Assembly: GCA_015232865.1 (NCBI GenBank)
Contig: JADFYU010000076.1
Span: 1-8,150, forward strand
Origin: Magnetococcales bacterium
GTDB lineage: Bacteria; Pseudomonadota; Magnetococcia; Magnetococcales; UBA8363
Direction: 5' to 3'
DNA: 8,150 nt
Below are positions 1-6,055 of this stretch, in pieces (the stretch's first letter is position 1; the number at the start of each line of letters is the position of its first letter). The translations under genes were made by a program, and so were the position numbers. A model generated the notes under the pieces. That model did not search any database. It saw only the letters and a list, made by a program, of their open reading frames with translations, and was not told the origin of the DNA.

Positions 1-2
1 AA

Positions 3-440
3 CCCATCAAAAGAATGACCGAGTCCGTTCATAAGCGGGAAGTGGTCAAAATTTTGCACAGTGGCAACTATCTCTACAAGGGAAAACCGGTGGAGATGTA
101 TAACCGCATCAAACGGGATATCGGTAAACAGGTTGTGTTGACCTCAGGTATTCGCAGTGTGGTCAAACAGTTCTTTCTGTTTCTGAGCAAGGCCCAGGCG
201 AGCAACGGGAACCTTTCGCTCGCTTCGCGCTCCCTGGCTCCTCCAGGCTATTCCTTCCATGGAATTGGTGATTTTGACGTCGGACAGGTCGGATACGGAA
301 AATTGAACTTTACCGCTCAGTTTGCCAACTCTGATGTCTTTAAACGCTTGCAGGATTTAGGCTATATCGATTTACGCTATACCCGTGACAATATGCTGGG
401 TGTTCGTTTTGAGCCTTGGCACATCAAGGTTGTCTCCTAA
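3..440 (+). CDS. M15-family (VanY/DacB-like) D-Ala-D-Ala carboxypeptidase, 5'-truncated by the window
   Basis: Probable zinc peptidase of the M15 family, which trims peptidoglycan stem peptides in the periplasm. Numbered from the Met at position 15, visible family signatures are SGIRS at residues 44-48, PGYSFHGIGDFD at 77-88 with the zinc-ligand His82, and EPWHIKV at 133-139, where Glu133 is the likely catalytic base and His136 a metal ligand. The textbook SxHxxGxAxD spacing would place the Asp at residue 89; here Asp86 and Asp88 flank that point, so this is a variant subfamily. The frame stays open upstream of that Met to the window edge, no ribosome site precedes it, and the signal or N-terminal region is missing. 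The gene therefore very likely begins before the window. A terminator-like hairpin follows at 500-523. Family assignment is fairly sure; the exact substrate is inference. Confidence 0.8.
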   Translation, partial: PIKRMTESVHKREVVKILHSGNYLYKGKPVEMYNRIKRDIGKQVVLTSGIRSVVKQFFLFLSKAQASNGNLSLASRSLAPPGYSFHGIGDFDVGQVGYGKLNFTAQFANSDVFKRLQDLGYIDLRYTRDNMLGVRFEPWHIKVVS

Positions 441-499
441 CACCACTTTTTCCCGTTACTCTTTTCCCCATTGTGAAGAAAACTCTCTGGTAGGCGTCT

Positions 500-523
500 A
501 CGTTATCTTCTGATAATGTTTTT
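500..523 (+). terminator. Rho-independent terminator-like hairpin after the M15 peptidase gene
   Basis: ACGTTATC (500-507) pairs with GATAATGT (512-519) around a TTCT loop, with one G-T wobble, and a short T run continues to 523. The stem is AT-rich and so not strong, but it lies 60 bp after the peptidase stop codon and has the right polarity. Confidence 0.5.
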
Positions 524-710
524 ACTCCTTTCATGATGGGGGGGAGTGGCGGGTACATCAGCGCTGTCTCTGCAATCCGAAGCCACGGATTCAGGGTACT
601 CTCACTTTTTCCCCTTTCGTCAGATTCGACCTGGAAAGACCTGTCAATATTTTTTTGGCTTTCAATACCGTTTTTGTATGACTTGAGTATCCGTTAATGG
701 TAGGCTGAAC

Positions 711-757
711 CCAGACTCGGCAGTTGCTGGCTATGCACAGCCAGGCGTCGAATCTAG
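711..757. repeat. Miniature copy (B4) of the module B hairpin repeat
   Basis: The left end (711-726) matches the module B terminus CTAGATTCGGCAGTTG at 14 of 16 positions. The right end (745-757) is the inverse, ending in CGAATCTAG. Between them lies a perfect stem, CTGGCT (727-732) with AGCCAG (739-744), around a six-base loop. The whole unit folds as one 47-bp hairpin. It is flanked by a 9-bp direct repeat, TAGGCTGAA (701-709 and 755-763), that resembles a target duplication but overlaps the right-hand CTAG. No module A accompanies it. Confidence 0.65.
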
Positions 758-819
758 GCTGAAGGAGTTCGAGGGGAGCGGAATCTCTGTATTTTAAAAC
801 ATTTTTCTGGGGAGAAAAA

Positions 820-1014
820 ATGGAGGGGGAGACGTGCCGTATTTGCGGATATGAAAAGCATAGTTGGCATGCAACGGGCTGTGAAGCCTGCGTGAATTGC
901 GAAAACCTTGGCTTTATAGAAGAGTGTCGCTTCTTCTCAGGAATTTGTGGCCTTGTCAGTTTTGTCCTGGCTGGAAGTCTGATTATTTTTATTCTGCTTC
1001 AACAATTCTGGTAA
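820..1014 (+). CDS. Small Cys-rich single-pass membrane protein, unknown function
   Basis: A 64-residue protein that I do not recognise. The ATG follows a GGGGAG ribosome site at good spacing, which supports this start and the reality of the gene. The N-terminal half carries CxxC at residues 6-9 and CxxCxxC at 21-27, with a further Cys at 36, as in a small zinc ribbon. Residues about 42-60 are strongly hydrophobic (one membrane helix), and the chain ends four residues later. A cytoplasmic or periplasmic metal-binding head on a membrane anchor is the simplest reading; redox or metal sensing is speculation. The gene stands alone, converging with the 1090-1758 gene across a hairpin at 1029-1057. 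Confidence 0.65.
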   Translation: MEGETCRICGYEKHSWHATGCEACVNCENLGFIEECRFFSGICGLVSFVLAGSLIIFILLQQFW

Positions 1015-1028
1015 GAGAGTTAGCTAGA

Positions 1029-1057
1029 CGAAGCAGGGTGGATCTATCCCCGCTTCG
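1029..1057. terminator. Hairpin between convergent genes, possible shared terminator
   Basis: CGAAGC (1029-1034) pairs with GCTTCG (1052-1057), and GGG (1036-1038) with CCC (1048-1050) inside, with one A-C mismatch between the two blocks. It lies in the 75-bp gap between convergent genes. No proper T-tract follows on either strand, so termination activity is inferred from position and stem only. Confidence 0.4.
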
Positions 1058-1089
1058 CCAGAAGCTATTTCCTTTGTTACAACAAATAC

Positions 1090-1758
1090 TTAACTGTATC
1101 CAGACTCCGTTTCCAGCTTTTTCTCATTGGCAGCAACCATCTCGGATTGAAGGTCATCACGGTCAAACCACCAATCCTCTCCGACCATCATATCCAGCGC
1201 ATCCATAACGACGGGCACGTAATGGTTGGGATCATTAAACTGGTTCTCCTCGATCCATTTATCAAACTCTTCCTCCCCGGAAATACCTTGAAACTCACAG
1301 ACCATGCTCAGCATCTGCTGCGCTTGCCCAATGGCCAACTCCCGGTCTTCGTGGTCCGGTGTCCGGTTTCTGGCCATCAGGTTAGCCAGAGCGGCGATGT
1401 GGCCAGCCATTTCATGTTTCGGGCTCAAGGTGTTCAAAAGTTGGAACAAGCCCAAAACCACCTCCGTCACCGGTGTGTCGCTTTTTAAACAGACCCAGAC
1501 CCGCATGGCCAGGACTTTATAGACTTCATTGTTGTTGCGTTTTGTCGACAGGAACGTCAGTAGTTTTAAAACTTCCGGCCAATTGCGATCGCTCGCAAAA
1601 CGGGTAATGGCTGCCTTGTTTAACTTCCACTCCTCTTCCGGATTTTTTCTGGGCAGTTTTTGCTGTTTAACCTGCTGTTGGGCAAACATCTCTTCAGGAG
1701 TTTGCATGACAATATTTATTTTAGATGGTGCGTCAGGGATTTTCGTCTCGTCACTCAT
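1090..1758 (-). CDS. Hypothetical acidic alpha-helical protein, 222 aa
   Basis: I do not recognise this protein. It has no signal peptide or membrane helix, so it is probably cytoplasmic. Residues 1-45 are polar and low-complexity, rich in Gln, Lys and Glu, and probably disordered. Residues about 46-150 are composed of amphipathic helices that could form an alpha-helical repeat fold. The C-terminal part has a Trp/Asp-rich patch (GEDWWFDRDD, about residues 193-202) followed by a charged helix. The ATG is preceded by GAGG, 11 nt away, a slightly long spacing; no other in-frame start lies upstream. It sits 165 bp downstream of rpoH on the same strand, so co-transcription is possible, but a hairpin in the gap suggests separate units. 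Confidence 0.75.
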   Translation of the reverse strand: MSDETKIPDAPSKINIVMQTPEEMFAQQQVKQQKLPRKNPEEEWKLNKAAITRFASDRNWPEVLKLLTFLSTKRNNNEVYKVLAMRVWVCLKSDTPVTEVVLGLFQLLNTLSPKHEMAGHIAALANLMARNRTPDHEDRELAIGQAQQMLSMVCEFQGISGEEEFDKWIEENQFNDPNHYVPVVMDALDMMVGEDWWFDRDDLQSEMVAANEKKLETESGYS

Positions 1759-1831
1759 AAGGAAATCAACCTCACATGTATAGGATTTATAAACTGGAAC
1801 CGATCATTGTATGTTTTACTAAAATCACAAA

Positions 1832-1847
1832 TGTTGCTACAGCAACA
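1832..1847 (-). terminator. Possible terminator after rpoH
   Basis: TGTTGC (1832-1837) pairs perfectly with GCAACA (1842-1847). Read on the minus strand, the hairpin is followed by TTTGTGATTTT, a broken T-tract. It lies about 75 bp past the rpoH stop codon and could end that transcript or act as an attenuator before the 1090-1758 gene. Confidence 0.45.
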
Positions 1848-1923
1848 CTTTCAGGCCGGTCAAACCATTTCTGAGTTGATCTCTACCCATCCGTGAGCAA
1901 ATGATCAGATCGCGGTTCAACCG

Positions 1924-2781
1924 TTATGAGAAGGTAAGGGCTAGTCCGTTTCCCAACGTTTTCTTCATTTGAGCCAAAGATTTTTTTTCCAACTGGCGGA
2001 CACGCTCTCGAGAGATTCCGAGTCGTTCGCCTATGATCTCCAGGGTCAGAGGAGGGTCGGTCAGCAGACGCCAGGTGACGATGGATTTTTCCCGCTCACT
2101 TAAACAGCCTAGGGCTTTGGTGACACTTTCGCGTCTGAGCTTGTCCTGTTCGGATTCCAGGAGTAACGTCTCCTGATTGGCCCGGTGATCCGGGACCATG
2201 TCCTGAATCTCGTTGCCCTCTTCGATGGCAGGTCGATTAAGGGAGTCATCCCGACCATACATTCGACCATCCATGTCCAGGACTTCACGGGTAGTGACGC
2301 CAAGCCTGGTACCAATCTTGGCGGCTTCTGACTCATCCAGCAGGTCAATGTGCTGCTTGCTTTGGCGAAGTTTAAAAAAGAGTTTGCGTTGGGCGGTGGT
2401 TGTGCCGATTTTCACCAAACTCCAGGAACGAAGAATAAACTCCTGAATGGCGGAGCGAATCCACCACATGGCATAGGTCGAGAGACGAAACCCCTTGTAC
2501 GGATCAAATTTTTTAACAGCCTGCATCAGTCCGACCGACCCTTCTTGGATCAGATCCATGATCCGCATTCCGTAATATTGATACTCTTTTGCAATTTTGA
2601 CCACATAACGGAGGTAAGAAGAGACCAGCTTATGAGCGGCATCCAGATCTTCGTTCTCATGAAAGCGAACCGCCAGATCAAACTCCTCTTTTTCGGTCAA
2701 AATTGGAGCGGAGCTGATTTTATCCATGTATCTGGAGAGTTCGCCATGATCAGATATGGTTATTAACGCATTGTTAAGCAT
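1924..2781 (-). CDS. rpoH: RNA polymerase heat-shock sigma factor RpoH (sigma-32)
   Basis: Directs RNA polymerase to heat-shock promoters (chaperone and protease genes). With the start at 2781 the protein is 285 residues, matching the family's usual length of about 285. Region 2 is visible as DLIQEGSVGLMQAVKKFDP (about residues 76-94) and the -10 recognition part TYAMWWIRSAIQEFI (102-116). The diagnostic RpoH box, QRKLFFKLR, is at 131-139. Region 4.2 is at about 246-270, with a helix-turn-helix ending RERVRQLEKK. The frame stays open upstream to an ATG at 3072, but that 97-residue extension is basic, has no family counterpart and is antisense to the first 134 bp of plsC. ATG 2781 has a GGA-type ribosome site and begins just before the usual N-terminal segment. 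The gene is divergent from plsC. No heat-responsive leader could be identified by eye. Confidence 0.93.
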   Translation of the reverse strand: MLNNALITISDHGELSRYMDKISSAPILTEKEEFDLAVRFHENEDLDAAHKLVSSYLRYVVKIAKEYQYYGMRIMDLIQEGSVGLMQAVKKFDPYKGFRLSTYAMWWIRSAIQEFILRSWSLVKIGTTTAQRKLFFKLRQSKQHIDLLDESEAAKIGTRLGVTTREVLDMDGRMYGRDDSLNRPAIEEGNEIQDMVPDHRANQETLLLESEQDKLRRESVTKALGCLSEREKSIVTWRLLTDPPLTLEIIGERLGISRERVRQLEKKSLAQMKKTLGNGLALTFS

Positions 2782-2938
2782 TATGTTTTCCAGTACCCCT
2801 GGTTTCAAAATGTTTTGAGAGCTTTCTCTTGATGGCAAGGCTTGATATTCTGCTTTCGTCAAGTTGTTGCCCAACGGTATATTTAGAGAACGACTCTGGG
2901 GAAAAGTTCCTTTCTGGGTCTGTATATTTGGAGTGAAC
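2782..2938. promoter_or_regulatory. Divergent rpoH/plsC promoter region
   Basis: This 157-bp spacer between divergently read rpoH and plsC must hold promoters for both. On the minus strand TTGACG (2862-2857) resembles a -35 box, but no good -10 lies 16-18 bp away. On the plus strand TATATT occurs near 2879-2884 without a good -35. No operator was recognised. Confidence 0.4.
2930..2933 (+). promoter_or_regulatory. Ribosome binding site that sets the plsC GTG start
   Basis: GGAG at 2930-2933 is followed by a 5-nt spacer and GTG at 2939. It is the best ribosome site near the beginning of the frame and decides against ATG 2864. Confidence 0.7.
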
Positions 2939-3670
2939 GTGGATAAAATCAAGGTTTTTTCAAGGTCTAGTCTCTTTTTCTTCTGTTTTGTCGTCGGGAT
3001 CTTTCTATTTGCTCTCTTGCTTATCTTCTCGATCCCGGTGACAACTCTGGCTCGACGCAGACGGTTTGTCAATTACTGGGCACGGTTCAATCTGTTTATT
3101 CTGGATTGGTGTTGCGGTTTGACGGTTCGAGTGTCCGGGTTGAACAACCTCCCCTCTCCTCCCTACATGATTCTCTGTAAGCATCAGTCGGCCTGGGAGA
3201 CGGTAACCCTGCAAGCCATTTTTCCAGAAGCGGTGTTGATTCTTAAAAAAAGCCTCCTGAATATTCCCTTTTTTGGTTGGGGAATCATGGCCAGTGGCCA
3301 GATTGCCATTGATCGTTCCCAGGGAGTCAAGGCGTTGCGTCTGATGGGAATTAAATGTCAGCAGGCCTTCGATTCGGGAAATAGTGTTCTGATCTTCCCC
3401 GAAGGAACACGGGTTGCCCCCGGTGAGGTGGGAAAATACAATCCTGGAGGCATCGGAATGGCTTTATCTTCCGGGGTGCCGATTGTGCCGGTCGCCCACA
3501 ATGCGGGCCTGTTTTGGGAACGGAAAGCCTTCTTGAAAAAACCGGGGGAGATTCAACTCTGTATTGCTCCGCCAATTCCGACCACGGGTTTGGGAAAGGC
3601 GGATCGCAAAGCTCTCAACCTTCAGGTTCAGGATGCCATCGAAGGGATGATGGCGCAAATAGCTGGCTAG
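2939..3670 (+). CDS. plsC: 1-acyl-sn-glycerol-3-phosphate acyltransferase (PlsC family)
   Basis: Membrane-bound enzyme that transfers an acyl chain to lysophosphatidic acid, giving phosphatidic acid for phospholipid synthesis. Starting at GTG 2939 gives 243 residues, normal for the family. GGAG lies 5 nt before that GTG, whereas ATG 2864 has no ribosome site and would add residues lying in the rpoH leader. A hydrophobic membrane helix spans about residues 10-33. Acyltransferase motifs follow in order: KHQSAWE (81-87; catalytic His82, with Glu87 in place of the usual Asp, a variant I recall in many proteobacterial homologues), SGQIAIDRS (119-127), FPEGTR (153-158) and VPVAHN (183-188). The TAG stop is part of the CTAG that begins repeat module A1. 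Acylation of a related lysolipid, rather than PlsC proper, cannot be excluded. Confidence 0.88.
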   Translation: MDKIKVFSRSSLFFFCFVVGIFLFALLLIFSIPVTTLARRRRFVNYWARFNLFILDWCCGLTVRVSGLNNLPSPPYMILCKHQSAWETVTLQAIFPEAVLILKKSLLNIPFFGWGIMASGQIAIDRSQGVKALRLMGIKCQQAFDSGNSVLIFPEGTRVAPGEVGKYNPGGIGMALSSGVPIVPVAHNAGLFWERKAFLKKPGEIQLCIAPPIPTTGLGKADRKALNLQVQDAIEGMMAQIAG

Positions 3671-3853
3671 TGCTTCAGCACTCATCAATTGATGGGCAGG
3701 CCGAAGGCAAAAAAACAATTTAAAAAAAGGGTGGGGTCTGGGGCGGTTCTCCGCCCCAGTGGGGTGCGGGGCAAAGCCCCGAAAAAACCAACCTGTTTTA
3801 ACTGATGGTCGTGCAGATTTTAACCTGTTAATTAACGAGAGCAAGAGCACTAG
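3667..3853 (+). repeat. Repeat module A, copy A1 (full length, 187 bp)
   Basis: Bounded by CTAG at both ends, with short inverted termini (CTAGTGCT at 3667-3674, AGCACTAG at 3846-3853). In order it contains two small palindromes (AGTGCT/AGCACT and CATCAATTGATG), an A-rich stretch, two GC-rich hairpins, and a conserved right part ending GAGAGCAAGAGCACTAG. It is the same length as A3 (6204-6390, inverted) and differs at only about ten positions by eye. It starts inside the plsC stop codon and lies between convergent plsC and ksgA. Confidence 0.88.
3738..3787 (-). terminator. Double GC hairpin terminator within A1
   Basis: CTGGGGCGG (3738-3746) pairs with CCGCCCCAG (3751-3759) around TTCT, and CGGGGC (3767-3772) with GCCCCG (3776-3781) around AAA. 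Six A's follow at 3782-3787. Read on the minus strand this gives a T-run, two strong stems and then the T-run complementary to the A-run at 3722-3728. The arrangement suits termination of ksgA transcripts before they run antisense into plsC. Confidence 0.65.
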
Positions 3854-3871
3854 GAACCGTCCATAAATAAC

Positions 3872-4036
3872 ACCTAAATTCTGCAGTTGAACGTATGCGG
3901 CTGGTGCAAGGTATTGGTTTGCATGGTGAATCGTAAGAAAACGCAGCCACCTTGTCGGTGATAAGGCTTTCTTGCAATTCGCCAGGTGAATCAAGAACTT
4001 GTGCCATGTGCATACGTTCAACTGCCGAATTTAGGT
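3872..4036 (+). repeat. Repeat module B, copy B1 (165-bp long hairpin)
   Basis: A near-perfect long inverted repeat. ACCTAAATTC (3872-3881) and GCAGTTGAACGTATGC (3883-3898) pair with 4010-4025 and 4027-4036 with a single mismatch. The arms continue pairing inward with wobbles (for example 3924-3940 with 3968-3984) to a small apical stem at 3945-3968. Module B1 aligns with B3 (6056-6207) in the same orientation, including 21 identical bases (3912-3932 against 6094-6114). GGTGAATC occurs twice, at 3925-3932 and 3985-3992, as it does in B3. A 18-bp spacer separates it from A1. Frames running through it are by-products of the repeat, not genes. Confidence 0.85.
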
Positions 4037-4104
4037 AACAGGTGTTGCGGTGGATTTTTTTTGCAGCGTGGCTCCAGATCTCCCCTTTTGAAATCGTTTT
4101 GGGC

Positions 4105-4935
4105 TTATGACCGCTGGTTGGACAGATGGGCAAACTCTTCTACCGAGAGAGTCTCACCCCGTCGAGTGGGATCGATACCGGCTCGACGCAGCCATGGTTT
4201 TGGGTCAGCATCCAGTTTTTTCAGGGCGTTGGATAGGGTCTTCCGGCGCTGTCCAAAGGCCGCCCGTACCACTTGACTAAAAAAGGCCGGGTCATCCAGT
4301 GGGGCACGGGGGTGGGAGCGCAGCGTCAGTCGAATCACCATGGAGTCGACCTTCGGTTTCGGAAGAAAAGCGCCGGGGGGAACATCCAAAATTTTTTCTA
4401 CGCTCGTCCACATGCCACACTGAACCGACAGGGTTCCGTAAGTCTTGCTGCCGGGCTTTGCGGCAATGCGCTGGGCCACCTCTTTTTGAAACATCAACGT
4501 CATATCCACAATGGATTGGCGATGATCCAGTAAACGAAATAACAAAGGAGTGCTAATATTGTAAGGTAAGTTGGCAACTATACGCAAAGGGCCGCCCAGA
4601 GTGTTGGCCAGCTTATCATAATCATACTGTAAGGCGTCGGCTTTCTCTATGGTCAGGGTGCCCAGATTTTCAGCACGACTCTGGAGAATCTTCAGCATGC
4701 GCTCATCCTGCTCGATGGCCCAGAGTTTTTTGGTTTTCTCCAGCAACAACATCGTCAAACTACCCAGACCGGGACCAATTTCCAAAACCCGATCCTCCGG
4801 CCCGACCTGAGAAGCGTTGACAATGGCATGAGAGATATTCTTATCGACCAGAAAATTCTGTCCCAACCCCTTTTTTGGATTCAGATTAAGAGATTTGATC
4901 AGATGGGGAATGGAAAATGTTGCGTTGTCATCCAT
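4105..4935 (-). CDS. ksgA: 16S rRNA (adenine1518/1519-N6)-dimethyltransferase KsgA/RsmA
   Basis: Dimethylates two adjacent adenines in the 3'-terminal hairpin of 16S rRNA using S-adenosylmethionine, a late step and checkpoint in 30S subunit assembly. At 276 residues it matches the family (E. coli about 273). The N-terminal KKGLGQNFLVD (21-31), SAM motif I VLEIGPGLG (50-58), the acidic SAM-ribose contact IEQD (74-77), the KADAL segment (99-102) and catalytic motif IV NLPYNIS (122-128) are present, followed by FGQRRKTLSNAL (227-238) in the C-terminal rRNA-binding domain. No clear Shine-Dalgarno precedes the ATG; the upstream 50 bp is AT-rich and abuts truncated repeat A2. An initiation signal close to the ATG, perhaps TATAAA at about 4948-4953, is plausible but unproven. 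The gene converges with plsC. Confidence 0.95.
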   Translation of the reverse strand: MDDNATFSIPHLIKSLNLNPKKGLGQNFLVDKNISHAIVNASQVGPEDRVLEIGPGLGSLTMLLLEKTKKLWAIEQDERMLKILQSRAENLGTLTIEKADALQYDYDKLANTLGGPLRIVANLPYNISTPLLFRLLDHRQSIVDMTLMFQKEVAQRIAAKPGSKTYGTLSVQCGMWTSVEKILDVPPGAFLPKPKVDSMVIRLTLRSHPRAPLDDPAFFSQVVRAAFGQRRKTLSNALKKLDADPKPWLRRAGIDPTRRGETLSVEEFAHLSNQRS

Positions 4936-4983
4936 AAGAATAAGCGGCTTTTTATAAGTATTAATAAAAATTAAGAAAGGATA

Positions 4984-5101
4984 GGTCTGGGGCGGTTCTC
5001 CGCCCCAGTGGGGTGCAGGGCAAAGCCCCGAAAAACCAACCCGTTTTAACTTATGGTCGTGCAGATTTTAACCTGTCAATTAACGAGAGCAAGATCACTA
5101 G
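4984..5101 (+). repeat. Repeat module A, truncated copy A2
   Basis: Matches A1 from GGTCTGGGG onward (4984) to the CTAG end at 5098-5101, with the paired GC hairpins and the conserved right part. The first 60 bp or so of the module are lost or degraded into the AT-rich leader of ksgA. It lies between the HU/IHF-like gene and ksgA, both on the minus strand. Confidence 0.85.
4987..5035 (-). terminator. Double GC hairpin terminator within A2
   Basis: CTGGGGCGG (4987-4995) pairs with CCGCCCCAG (5000-5008), and a second stem spans about 5016-5030 with a T-run on its upstream side when read on the minus strand. It would separate the HU/IHF-like transcript from ksgA. The T-rich tract after the stems is weaker than in A1. 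Confidence 0.55.
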
Positions 5102-5129
5102 AGGTTGTGCCGGTACCTGCCGAATCTAG
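5098..5129 (+). repeat. Module B remnant (B2), internally deleted
   Basis: Thirty-two bases from CTAG to CTAG, ending in CTGCCGAATCTAG as B3 does, and containing AGGTTGTGCC, which matches B3 at 6169-6178. Most of the left arm and the centre are missing. It shares its first CTAG with the end of A2, just as A3 and B3 share one, and ends 2 bp from the stop codon of the HU/IHF-like gene. Confidence 0.7.
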
Positions 5130-5131
5130 GG

Positions 5132-5791
5132 TTAATCTGCTGTGATCAGTTGTTGGACGTATTCTCTTAATTCCGGGCTGATTTGATAGAGGCGAAGATT
5201 TAAAATATCTTCCCCACCATTGTTGTAAATTTTTTCCGTATCAAACTTAAAAAGCTTTGACTCACTTAAAAAGTTCAAGTTTTCCACGACACTCATAAAG
5301 GTCATGTCTCGAACTTCACAACTAACCGTTGTCTCTCCCAGTTTCAAGCCTTTGAGTCGACGCCACAAAAAAGTAGTGTTGACTTGAACATCGGAGAGGT
5401 GAGAGAGGAGAAGCGACATATGGTCCGGCTTGGACGCCTTTTCCCGTGTCGAACCGATCCCGACAACTTCCTCCAGGTCCAACACCAAATTTTCAATTTC
5501 TGATTGTAAATGGCCGGCCCGCTCGACGCCACTGTTCAACCTGGCCCCAGGCTTGAAGGTGACGACCCGCTTTTCTGGAATATGAATGGCCAGACCAGTT
5601 TTCAGGCTACGGCCTTTTCTTGGTGGCCGGTTTCTTGTGGTAAAATTACCAAACCCCCGCAAACGAACCGCTTCACCATGCTCCAACGACTCTGAGATCA
5701 TTTGTAAGGCAGAATCAATAATTTGACCGGACACTGAGACGGATAGATCATGTTTTTCTGCAATGGCCCGAATCAAATCCGTTTTGGTCAT
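5132..5791 (-). CDS. HU/IHF-family DNA-bending protein with a long unusual C-terminal extension
   Basis: Residues 1-91 form a full HU/IHF subunit: a helical N-terminus (MTKTDLIRAIAE), the signature RLRGFGNFTTRNRPPRKGR at about 43-61, the DNA-binding arm at 59-75, and the closing VTFKPG at 77-82. Such proteins dimerise and bend DNA in the nucleoid. At the arm tip, where the family normally has R-N-P-x-T-G with an intercalating proline, this protein has RSLKTG (61-66), so Leu63 replaces proline. Normal subunits are about 90-105 residues; this one has roughly 125 more (95-219), a soluble alpha/beta-looking region I do not recognise. One uninterrupted frame runs through both parts. The ATG has only a weak upstream GAG as ribosome site. 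It could be called IHF-beta-like, but no specific subunit name is safe. Confidence 0.85.
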   Translation of the reverse strand: MTKTDLIRAIAEKHDLSVSVSGQIIDSALQMISESLEHGEAVRLRGFGNFTTRNRPPRKGRSLKTGLAIHIPEKRVVTFKPGARLNSGVERAGHLQSEIENLVLDLEEVVGIGSTREKASKPDHMSLLLSHLSDVQVNTTFLWRRLKGLKLGETTVSCEVRDMTFMSVVENLNFLSESKLFKFDTEKIYNNGGEDILNLRLYQISPELREYVQQLITAD

Positions 5792-6055
5792 TTTACAAAT
5801 TCTCGTCCTAGGGTTATCCTAAAAACGGCTGATGAAAGCACACGCCTGACACTATCCTTTTATCCGAGATTCCTCTGCCAAATCGGGGAAAAAACTCATC
5901 ACCAATAAAACCGGACAAACCAACATGTTACACAATTTTCACCCATCCAACAGCCAAACTTATGATTATTTATTCATGACTCCATATTTACAATTTTTAT
6001 TTCACAGTTCAACCAAAATTCAGTTTTTTTCAGCTCCCTGTTCCTGTTATTCATT

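Larger units (their letters stand above)
441..819. other. Gene-free spacer of about 380 bp
   Basis: No convincing coding frame is seen. The spacer holds the hairpin at 500-523, a second perfect 6-bp stem (AATCCG 574-579 with CGGATT 586-591) of unknown role, the miniature module B hairpin at 711-757, and the ribosome-binding region of the next gene. No confident promoter could be picked out. Confidence 0.6.

Noticed and set aside
1147..1783. Plus-strand open frames opposite the 1090-1758 gene
   Set aside because: They are low-quality mirror frames; the minus-strand frame has the more protein-like composition and a plausible start.
2834..2862. Sigma-70 promoter for rpoH built on TTGACG
   Set aside because: At 17-bp spacing the -10 position reads CTTGCC, which is not an acceptable -10 box.
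2864..2938. Upstream ATG start for plsC
   Set aside because: No ribosome site; the added residues precede the usual N-terminal membrane helix, while GTG 2939 has GGAG 5 nt upstream.
2782..3072. 97-residue N-terminal extension of RpoH up to an ATG at 3072
   Set aside because: It has no RpoH counterpart, would overlap the plsC coding start in antisense, and ATG 2781 gives the family length exactly.
3464..4133. Minus-strand open frames across the plsC end and modules A1/B1
   Set aside because: They are antisense to plsC and translate the repeats; similar peptides recur only where the repeats recur.
5126..5816. CTAGGGTTA at both ends of the HU/IHF-like gene (5126-5134 and 5808-5816) as an insertion-site duplication
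   Set aside because: The first copy is explained by the B2 terminus plus the stop codon, there are no matching terminal repeats, and a 9-base match over this distance may be chance.
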